This document shows, one piece after another, positions 13,576 to 25,500 of a stretch of DNA of 64,000 nucleotides. The notes beneath the pieces were generated by a model that did no database searches, had not been told where the DNA came from, and saw only the letters and a program-made list of their open reading frames with translations. This DNA is from Patiria pectinifera (lineage: Eukaryota; Echinodermata; Asteroidea; Valvatida; Asterinidae). Location: positions 7,998,001 to 8,062,000 of the forward strand of contig CM057141.1 in the NCBI GenBank assembly GCA_029964075.1. The letters run 5' to 3'. Made by a program: the position numbers and the translations under genes. Position 1 is the first letter of the stretch. Every line of letters begins with the position of its first letter.

Positions 13576-16500
13576 GTAGGTCTAAGGTTAGGCATATGCT
13601 AAGTGGGCAATGCTATAAACATCTCAAACTTCAGTCCTTTGCATGTATTGTTTTATACCCTTTAGGTGTTTAAATGAGGCCTAGCCTGGGTGTGGCCTAA
13701 GTAACATTTTGATTTTGTTTTCATTTCCACACAGTGAATTCTATGAAATAAGGAAACACCATGTAATCTTTGACGTTGTAATGTAAACAAACAAACAAAA
13801 AGTGTTTTTCTTCTGATTTTCCCCCCAAATTTTTGTTCCCTAATCATGCCATCATGATTCCAGAGATATCTATTTACTACCACGCTTGTGATCTACATAC
13901 AGTCGATTTGTGACCTTCCTAATCCTATAGCCAGCAGTTTGAGACCATTATTTTGGTGCCACTTTGTCAAGTATTGCACTCATTGGATCTCCAAAGCAAA
14001 GCTTATTTCCGAACGGTATGATGCTTCGAAAAGTTTGAGCACTGTGGCGTTTGCATTAACGTGTGCACAGGTGCGGAGTGCATTTAGGCTAATTGTTTTG
14101 GGAATGGAGGTTTTCAAATGGTCTCAAGAACAAATAATTCTATAACGACTGCTGCATACGTTGAAAGGCAAAAGGGGCATTGCAGAAAAGAAAAAAAAAA
14201 CAAGACAGTAACGATACACTGACGTCAGAGCCAATGCTATTGATGATGAAAGCAAACATGTTTGTCGATTTGATTTTTTTTTAAATTGTGGATCAACATT
14301 TTTTGCTTGAACTTATATTAGGCCTATACATGTTTTTGTCCACTTCACACTCCACACGTCTCTGAGTAATTTCATTTGCAAGAATGGTTGTTGATACGAT
14401 TTGGTGACCCGATCAGGGAAACACGTAACAAGCCCGCAGGCACGCAATTAATTGTTCGGTGAAACTTCACCAGCCAGACAGACAATTATTGACGCATATA
14501 TCACTCGGTTAAAGGGTTTAAATGATACGTTCCAACGGCGTCTTTTTGATTATACCACAAGAATAATTGAATTCGGCTCGTTGGCCCATTCAAGGACATA
14601 GGCTTTTAAATACCTCACAAGCGCTACATGAGCACGTGCAATGCATTCGAAGACCTTCGATATCGGAGGCTAAAGGTCACCGAAGGTGATTTGGCGGGAA
14701 AGTCACGTCTGCTTCGACTAACACGTGGCATTTAGACAGAAGCAGCTAGGCCCTGGACAACAATATCCTGGCATTCCAACCTCGGCTAGTCAGTCGTCAA
14801 AATACAGTCACATATCTGCCCAAAAAAACTACAGAACTTCATACTATTAACTGACAAACCGTAGGCCATAACTGGTGTATAGGCCTATTGGGCAGGCCGG
14901 TGAAAAATATAGATGTTAAGATTCTGTTGAAGAATAGTTCAGGAATATGGTAAGGCTTTTTTCCCCACTTTACATGGACGCTACATTTATGGTACAGGTT
15001 CAAATATTGTGATCCAAAAATAACCCAAACTCAACATAATAAGAGATGCTGAATTATCAAAACCATTGTCATAGATGGATAGAATGAAAGAGATAATTTA
15101 GTGTGACAAACAAGAGTATATGAGACGTTACTTTAGAGATTATTTATTACAATAACTAAACAAAAAGTACCATAAAGGGTGTCGATTCCGAGGTAAAACT
15201 ATAAAAAGGAAACTAACGATGCACAACAATAAAAACTTCCACGTAACGAGACATGAAAGTGAAGAATAAAAATGGAAATATTTTGACAAGAGGCCCAGAC
15301 GTTTGCATGACATCATCTATCAACCTGTCGCAATAACCTTACTCACAAAAGTCACTGGTCATAAAGGCATAATATCGTGGGAAGTCGAAATTTCACGTAG
15401 AGGTTAATTCAAAGTTAGAAGGTTGAATTGCCAGTAAGGCAGTGGCGTAGCCACGGGGGGCCTGGGGGGCACATCACCCCCCCCCCAAAAAAAAAATTGC
15501 TCGTGCCCCTTTTCCTGAGAACATAATGCCCCGTGCCCCTGTAATGTCCCTTTTCCTCCCCAAACCAAAAAGGGTTTTTGTAAGTTGATATTTTTTTCAG
15601 TTAGCCAAATCTACTCTTTACAATTTCTTATGTCAATGGATATATTCTTTGCGGTCATCAGGAAGACGATCAGAGTATATCAATATTGAAACGCTGTGTG
15701 TTACACACCGGTATACAATCATCGTTTCGCTCAGGACAAAAACAAATTGTCCATTATGTTCTCGGGTCGGGTTAATAGGGTATAACCAAGAGTTGCACAA
15801 CTGGAAAGGTTCTACCCTGATATCCACTTCGCGTGTATCTCTGAACAATTATACCTGATTTTTGCATCAACCATGTTGCAGGATTATCACTGAATGCATG
15901 GGAGTTCAGTGACATTATTGGTGACCCGGTCATTGACGGAAAATCATTCCGTGTTGCAAAACATACTGTCCTACGGCAGCACTGGATCAAACCGTCAAGT
16001 CCAATCTCCGCTGAGAGCACTCTATTTCCTGCGAACAATTTTGCGTGTCACACCCACTTCCAGTGGTGGCACGTGCAATTAAAATCCAACGTATCGGAGC
16101 GGTAAATCTCTTTGATATTTCCCGATTTCTTTTTATCCGAACACCTTCTCTTAAATAAAGAAGTGACCTGAATATGCATATGGCGCGAGAGGAAATTCAG
16201 GGGTTTTAGGTTTTAAATAAAACTTGGATTGACTACCAAAGTAAAGATGCATATTCTCTTCAGTGGAATTTACACTAGTCAAATATACATGGAGTCTGGT
16301 AAAACGGATGTACAAGAGATGCATAAGCTAGATTGAAGTGTAATCTTTTGACGTTGACTCGCCAGCTTACAGGATCGTCTCGTGAAATAGGAAGACGGCA
16401 TATCGTGACGAAGATATATAGCCGCTGTCGACCATTACTTTTAGAGGAAATGCCAAGAGAAATAGATGTATAGCTTATAAATAATGGTACTACAAAGCGG

Positions 16501-19500
16501 GTTGAATGAACGGAGCATTGGGTCTTCTTGGGCACAATCTGAGTGGAAGTCGTCTCGGTAACAAACCATTGGGTAGTCTGGACATGATCCATTAATCAGA
16601 TATAGCAATGATTATAATCACCTCTTTGCAATATTTTTGGTATGTTATCAATTAATATGATTATTTGTCTTTCACTGAGCTAATTTTGAGCCCAGTCAGA
16701 GAAACACAATATCAAAAAAAAAGATGCCAGATGCGATCACTGGGTCTTTATGAGGTACGAAGAAGTCCGATATTGTCGTAAAAGCTGCTGTATTTTTTTT
16801 AAGGTCATATGCCTACACAGGGTGGTCCAAAAAAACCGGAACCTCATAGTCATACTTCCACTACCTTAAGACTCAAACTACATATACCAATGCATGCAGC
16901 CGTATGGTCGCGAAGGGCGATTTCTAAAGGTTACGTAACACTTTATTTTGAATGAAACTACATGCACACAGACATGTTCACACAGGCGGGCGAAATCTTT
17001 TCAAAATTAATTTCTCCCGTTTGGAAGACCGTATCTTCTTGCAACTTTCAGGGTTTATTTCCCTTATAATGATCCAAGTATATGTGCTAAAAATCGTTGT
17101 GATATGTTCATTACTTTTCGTTGAAATTGGAAAAATAGGCCTGGCTACGTGCATTTCAAAAGTTGTAACACTGGTGGTTGCTATATCTGTCAATCTTTTC
17201 AAGCATCACGAATATTAATAATGTTCCTACCCATTATGGTGTGCAGTAAAAATTTGCCGAATAGCCTCCTTCACGAGTTATTAATTAATAAATCTCACCC
17301 TCTTTGCCGGCTTCCATTGGTCGATACCGAGACCCACGCCAAGTCACGCGGAGTGACGCTAATGAATATGCTAATATGCGCTCCGTCATTGTGTTGCAGG
17401 GCCGAAATCGGTCAACCATGGCGCCTACGGCGCTATAGGATCTTTGCTAAAAACCATGCACGTGGGTTTGGTTGGCAAAAAATCCTCATCGAAATTGTCC
17501 TTGGAGATAGTTCAAGGTGTAACCCTAAGGGAATAACAGTGTGAGGAGCCGGTCTTCACTGCGTGATAATGACCGGGTTTGGGGGTGACCAATCAGAAAC
17601 CATCAACTCTCCAAGGTATTTATTAATAGCGTTTGCAACAACAGATTAAGCTGAAATTCGGCCTACTATAAGTGTTCAACTACTCGTGAAATATCAACTT
17701 TCGGAAATTCCTAAAAATTGATATAAATACATAGATTGGTGACGTTTTCGAACGATTTCTTCCAGACTTGAAGGTCTGCTTTACCAGTAACCAGTATTGA
17801 GGTTTCAGCATCGATGACGGCGATTTTTTTCACTAACATGAAGTTTAGAATTTCTTCTTCCGTTATAATTTAACACTTCAATCATACTGAGCATATTTTC
17901 TGAGAATGTCACTGCTCTGTTATAGTGTCTAAGTATGTAATCGGATTAACTTTGCTTATCAACGGGCCACACTTCGCCTTCGCAATCACACAGCTGCATG
18001 GAGAATCTTTTTAGAAAAAAAGATGGAACCAAGATCGCCCGAGTCGGTCCAGTAGTTTTTGTTCTAGAGCCTATTTTGTGAAGCAAGGTGAGGGTCATTT
18101 TGTCCCGATGAATTACTAAACAGCGCCCGGGAATTTGACTTACATTGTAATTGATAGAGGGATTGTTATCTATACCCACTTGAAAGAAGTATCCTTCACA
18201 AAATAGGCTCTGCAGCAAAAACTACTGGACCGAATCGGGATATTTTGGCATCATAATTCTTCTTTAAGGATTCTCCATCATTTGGTACACCACCCTGTAT
18301 GCTCGAGCTGTTGCATTTGTGCGTATAATAGTTTAAGCTTTCTAACGGAATAAGTATTATACCAAAAGACATTAAAAAACGTCATTTTGAAGCGTGTTGG
18401 GATCGAGATGCCGAACGTTTAGGTACCGTCCACGTCATTAGGATGCCTCTTCCATAAACTGCACAGTATTTTGTAATACATGTATCATAATATAGTGAAA
18501 TACATTGGTTGAGAACTTTCACGGGACGTACTGCAAAAGTTCTTGTAGACAACCTGATGGATGTGTATCGTTCTCCTCGCTTCGTTGTACAACACAGCTA
18601 GAATAGACTCACTACACAAGGTAGGTGATGTACGTCACCTGGCGCATGCGCGTGACAACGCAGAACTGCGAAGTTAAGGGGCATAACGGCAATGCAGGCG
18701 CGGGTCCAAACAATGGGTCCGAAGCTTTTGACTTTTCAGTTTAAAAAAATGCATAGGGTTCAGAACATGAAAAAAATCCTTTCTTTAAGAAATTGACATT
18801 TTAATTATCATATTGTTACTTCTTAAAGACTAAAAACGCTACACAATGCACATCACACAACAATAATTTATTGTGTAACGGTTGTCTTGCGCGATGTGTA
18901 CAAATGCGCTTGTACTTGCAATGTGCAATTGCTTGATGTACGGACATGCGTGGGGCTGTGTGTCAACGTGCAATAACTACCAGCAAAGAATACGCTGAAA
19001 ATGCTGCGTGAGTCTGCCGCAGCATACCGGTACCTTACAATATTTACACACTCAGTAAAAACAGTTGGTGTACCCCTTCGCTTTAAACATCGCTAGCTGA
19101 TATATCTGCGTTTCCAATAAAAGGAATTGGAAACCGGAGCACCCTTACAAGTCTGGAGCGGGGGGGGGGCTCTGATGTTGCCGGCCACAACTCGATAACA
19201 TCGTAGGCGTTAAGATGAATCCCAGTGAAAATACACTCTTAAAGGGAGGAGATCGAATTACATTCAGCGCCTATAGTCCCGTCATATCAACCGAGATATC
19301 AATATATGACAGCGAGGATTATCCGTATCTTCCATTGATGCGCGCAACAACACCGCATGTTGGTGGAGAAAGGTAGAAGAAATCAACGGGCAAGATTATC
19401 CTTCGTCAAGCGGAAAAAATCCCAGGTCTTATCAGCGTGTATTGCCGAGCCTGTTATATCACCGGGGTAGTATGTACAAAGGACGCGGTTCTTGCCTCGG

Positions 19501-22500
19501 GTCGTATGTCTAGTATCGAATTCTGAATCCTTGTCCAATCCCCAACGCAGATATCCATGCTAAACCCAGTGTTTTCATACGGGGGATCAGCTTTGATCAC
19601 GCCATTACCTGGCAGACAAACAACTTGACGTGTCTATTGCTGTTCGTACATCTGCTTTTCATGTCTTCTTTGGAAACGGGAATTTTCCCGATGCCCCTCG
19701 AGTATATCTGAGTTGATTTTACGGTGACGCTTCTGACTTCTGCCGAAGCTAGCTCACCGAGCGTCTTGTGTGACTCGCCCTGACATAGAAACGATTGTCT
19801 ATGGTGGCCCTAAAGGGACATCGCATATCGCAAACGTGTGCGCATACGTATGCGATGTCGCGAAATTTATCGCGAATGTGTGCGCACACGTATGCGATGT
19901 CGCGAAATTTATCGCGAATGTGTGCGCACACGTATGCGATGTCGCGAAATTTATCGCGAATGCGTGCGCACACGTATGCGATGTCGCGAAATTTATCGCG
20001 AATATATGCGCACACGTATGCGATGTCGTGAAATTAATCGCGAATATGTGCGCACACGTATGCGATGTCGTGAAACAATTCGCGAATATGTGCGCACACG
20101 TATGCGAATTTGTTTGCAATGTCGTGAATTTTATTGCATACGTGTGCGCACATATTCGCGATAAATTTTGCGACATCCATACGTGTGCGCACACATTCGC
20201 GATAAATTTCGCGACATCGCATACGTATGCGCACACGTTTGCGATATGCGATGTCCCTTCAGGGCCACCATAATTGTCCCATGAATGCATACAAGAATAC
20301 ACGAACGGGCTATTTAAATCAATAATTCATGAAAGATAACATCACCACCTAATGATGGGACATACAAAAAATCATCTTGATTGTTGTCTTGAGAACCGGT
20401 AAACTTCGGTGTATAAGTCGTTTAAGTCGGGTGCGTTTGTACCGGCATTGACAGATAAAATGCTTTTGGTGGTAAAAACGTCGTCGTTTAGACACACGCG
20501 CACAAAAAAGTATGAGAAATAAAATAAACGTACAAAACTAAAAAAATCGTAACGTTTATTCCTCGTGTGAGTCATGCAATTGAAAGCCGATTTGCCAATA
20601 AGAAACATGTCTTCTTCTTTTTTCTTCTTTTTCAAGGAAAAAAATACAACTTTTGAAGCATAATTATGTTGGCCTTCATACAGTGGATACGATTTTCTTT
20701 TATAAGTATGATTTTGCCTCATACGTGTGTGCCCGATGTTAAAAAAAGTTCTACGGAATTCATTTCCGACCCGTTTCTGGCAAGAATATACAGTAACAAG
20801 ATTTGCACCTTGATTTAAAGTAAATCAGCTTAACGCCACATTTTAATTTGATTTCAGAGTGAACCGTATTTACCCTCGCGCGCAAAAAAAAAATGATTAA
20901 AACTCCATCACTAGCGAGACGGGGTAAAACCACCCGCCCGACGCTAAAGCCTGATTGAGCGCGGGAATTGACGACAACGAGCCGCTGCCTTCACCATTCT
21001 CGACCGTCACTGGTGTTTACTTCATCAATGCGCTGATGTGCCCACTCCGCTGTTTTTGAAGTCCTGCGCTGCGTATTACACCTGTGTTCTTTACCAATTT
21101 AGCTGATAGCTTTCATCAATAAAGTATTTCCCATTGGGGGAGACATACGCCGGCAAAGGATACCGGGCCATCGACTGATTTCCCCATGGGAAAAAGAACT
21201 GTGCAAGTTGCTAACAATTCCTGTACGTCACTGTAAAATGTCGTAACACTGTACTGGTTTTAAACTCTTTGGCCTGATGGCAGTTTTTTTAGCATGATCA
21301 TTACGATAACTCGTTGATGAATAATTAAAGTGGTATTAAAGTAAAAAGTAAGTCTAAAATGCAAATGTTCATACATCAAATTAATAAAATTGTTTGTAAA
21401 GTATAAGAGAGACATGAGGTACAAAAACATGTATTCGACCTTATTTGTTTAGCTTTTGCGGGTTCTGAATTTCTGACGGCTAATCACCAAGCGAAATGGA
21501 CGACCCAGTTTGTATTTTAGTAAATATTTAACCCTTAATTATCAAATTCCACCGTAAAATAAACATTCCGTACCTTATATTTTGAAAGTTTGCGCGTGAC
21601 TAAACATCATTACCTAAGATGCCGTTGTAATCGTCGTGACATTTGAAATTTCACGCTTCATCGAATAAGGTATCCAAGCTCGACTGAACGGATCGAAAAT
21701 TTGACGTTAGGTTATCATACCATCGAAGTGCTGAACATGTTTAATTTATCATTGGCGCCGAAATGTCCCATGCCCTGTCACACGACCATTACGGCACAAA
21801 AACACGCGTGTTGTCAGGCGTAAAGACCTGCAGATATAGACAGCACAGGTGAATTCTCTGTGCACATGTCCGAGGTACGCATAGTGCCAAAGCGTCAAAC
21901 CCTCTGGTCATCGCTGGTGTTTACACCAAACAACGCCCGACCGAATATCGCGATGGGTAATCATTTATCAATTAGAAAATATGTGGCTCGTTCCATTTCA
22001 TAAAACTAACGTAGGGATAAAGTACATGTTATTGACTAGTAACTGCGAACATTTTACGTAATTTGCACACTCAATTTAATATGTCCATAAACTTGCTGTT
22101 ATGTTAATAAAAAAATCACAACATTTAGCTTAACTTGGCATATGGGGTCCCCTTGTGGTAGCCTATATGCAATTCCGGGTACATTCGTTGAAACTCTCAG
22201 GATCACTAACGGATACCTCAACAAGTACAAACTTGATGCTACTTTTCTGACCCTTTTATGGGCGGGGCCATGACATTAAAAGTAGGGGGGGCTTCGCCCG
22301 CGAAAAAAATTCCGATAATTTCACTTTTCTTTTTCGCATAATATGGCATCTCACCGAAGTGCTACATCGTGAGAATAAAATAATTCCAGAATGTTCCCTC
22401 TGTTGGGGTTAGGCCCCTTTAAAAAAAAAGTGGAGGCAAAAGGCGTTAACGGAAACTCTAGCTATAACGCTACGCGGCGCTATAGGCCTATAGGATGCTA

Positions 22501-25500
22501 TAACAGCCAATGTTGGTGCGGTTTTTTAATCAAGTATAGTGAACTGGGGTGGGCAGAATGTTTACATGTCAAATCAAAAACCTTTTGTTCCCCTTTTGGT
22601 GCGTGTCACCATATTTTACCTAAAAATAAGGCACACCTTGCATAAACCTAAACAAGAATTCGGCCAAAGTTGGATACGAATCAACTCTTGCGAATTTACC
22701 CCGCGAATATTCCGTGATGACGTCAGATCAGCTCGGTATTCGCGTGAATGATAAACCGGCCTAAACGCATTACGCCGACGAGTCGCCTGATGTAAAACGT
22801 CATTTCATTCCGGTACTGTAGGCCTGCCTGGTTGTAGAAAGAAGCTTGGCTTTAACGGATAATTACATTTGGTGTTCAAAATGTAAAATGTTGCTTTGTG
22901 TGTCATGTTACCATCCAGAGCTGGGATGCAGATCTAGCGGATGAGGCTGCTACCATGGCAACCTGCGAGAGCCTGGAGGATACCTCCGATATGAGCTGGT
23001 CATTAGGGGGAGGGTCTTCGGTCATGTTCTTCGAGGACATTGAGACCCTGGGGCATGGTAAGAACTTGGCTGTCAGCTCAAACCGCAACATCCGTCAGAT
23101 GATCGCAGAATGGAGCGCGGGAGAAACCCACTTTAACTACAAATATCAGACATGCGCGCCAGACTACGACTGCACCGCCTTCAAGCAGGTAAAATATTCC
23201 CTACGAAACCCTAGGTGTAAAAACTAACTCATCGGGATGACACTCACACGCCTCTGGTTGTGTTCTTATTCCTCCATGGTAGAACCAATGTGTAAGCACC
23301 ATGTGCACCTCTCTCTATTATCCCTGCTTGGTGGAGATACAGCCATCTATAGTGATGAAACTTGCATCCAAGACTCTATGTTAGGGAGGCAAAGGACCAT
23401 CCATACAGGCAACAGACTTTATACAGTGCGAGTGCAGCAAACTTCATTACCTCTGCAACTGTGTCTTTTCTTCACTGTTAAAACTTAGTCAAAACATTGA
23501 CTGGTTTTCCTAGTTATTGAAAAAAAACAGGTTTAGGCCTAATAGTTAAACATGCAAAGTTTCATGCTATGACTACAAAAAGTAGTTGGATTTGACTCCA
23601 TTTTTTGTTATTTGCATATATTTTTATTTGCTATAGTCAATAATACTGACTGGAAAAATCTAGTCAGATTGACTGATTATCAGTTGCACTCAGCTGAATA
23701 GCTGGTCAGATTTGACCGGTTTCTAGTCAAATCTGACTAATATTTTTTGAACGTGATTAGGTCGACAAAATCAATGAATCCGGGCCTAGCTAACGAACCA
23801 TAGCATTACCTGCCTAGCGAAATATAGCGCCCCAAACGGTTTTGCACAGAATTCGATTCTGTAATCACGTTTCCGTAAATACTTGTATGAGAAAATACGG
23901 AAGCTTGTCAAATTTCTAAAAAATAAAAAAGGAAATACATAACATTCAATTTGAAATCTAAATTTCTTGAATAAATAAACTTACTTGTGGATATTTAATA
24001 TTAAGCAGTGAGAGTATTTGTTGTACATAACAGTAGGATGCGCGCGACCAGCGGCGGCGGAACGGTTTTCAAACTTAAGGGGCGCATCACCAAAAGGGGC
24101 ACTTGCTCAGTATTAAAGGCATCTTCCGTCGGTGCAGCAGCGTATCCAGCATTTTTTTTGGGGGGGGGGGCACATCCATGCTGAAATGTCGACACGTTGT
24201 TTTTTTTCACCGGACACTTGGCCTCCGTAAAATCAAATGGGAGAGGGAGGGGCTGGTACTATCTTCCAAAATAAGAGGCGCTCTTCAAAACCGGCCATTA
24301 TGCAAACTACGCATTATGTGCCATTTTCAGGGCGTATTGTAAGGGTTTGGGGGGCTTGGTTTCATATTTCTCGTTCATATCAGAACTCTCCATACAATTT
24401 GGGGAAATGGTTACTGAAAACAAATTATCCGAAATTTTAGGGCCAGTTTTGTTTTCATCTCGAGGGGGGCCCATTTATGTTCGAAGGGGGAAATTAATTT
24501 TATGTCCGCAAGAGGGGCACTTGGGTAAATCGAGGGGGGGGGGGGCAAGTGCCCCCTGCCCCCCGGTTCCGCCGCCCCTGGATGCGACAGTGATGAGAAT
24601 TAAGATCCGAAAATAAGTGAACAAGTAAAGGCTAGACCAACACCTTACATACAACATGCAAAGAAGTATCCAGAGAACCAGGTTTATATCTACAAAATGA
24701 AAACGGGGCCATGATGGCAAAATCAAAGACCACAAAAATAAAAAGGGTCGATAATGAAGATACGCATACAGAAACCCGTTATGTGGCCACCATGGGCAGG
24801 AGGAATCTCTTCCGCGGGAATTTGAATCCACCGCGGATCAGAAGCAGAATTGGCATGTTGTGCAGCTGCGACCAAAGCAAATTGGGTCACCATTACAGAT
24901 TGGACAGTGATGAGAATTACACGGCCATGTACAGCCCTTTTCACGAGCAGATGAACACTAACTAATTGGAATTATTTTCCACTTTGTGCAGATGATATGG
25001 GCCCGGGCCAGTCGGGTTGGATGCAGTCTCAACCCGTACTGTGAGCAGGATGGCGAGAGTGTCAAAGTCTTGGTCTGTATGTACGATGAGAAGTAAGTGT
25101 TATCCATTGCAAACTCTACAGTTCACAAATTACATACATTATTGTTCCTCTCAAAATACGTTTTGATTAATTAATAAGGTCGGGGGGGGGCTTGGTAGGT
25201 TTTCAAGTTCCCAATTGGCGACAGTTTGCCGTTTTTTATTAATGAAAAATATATTTTTTATTTTTCTCGAATTTGGGAATTTGTATTTTTTGTTTTAACT
25301 TACAGAGTAAGCATTCTTTTCGACCAATATGTCATCGGTCCAGTGTGCAGCAAATGCGACTCGCCGGCTGGGTTCTGCGAAGACGCCCTCTGTGGTAAGT
25401 TAATTGACATGAACACACATAGGACCGAGGCGGATCAAGGATTTTTGGAAAGGGGTCCGACCTTTAGTGCTTCAGTGCCTTTGGGATCTTTTAGTTTTTC

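Noticed and set aside
19849..20115. CRISPR-like regular repeat
   Set aside because: There are no unique spacers; the units are contiguous and the host is an animal genome. It is a satellite inside a transposable element.
19770..20302. Long open frames (up to 167 codons) on both strands
   Set aside because: They are produced by the 42-bp palindromic array of element B; the same peptide appears on both strands and no splice or start context supports a gene.
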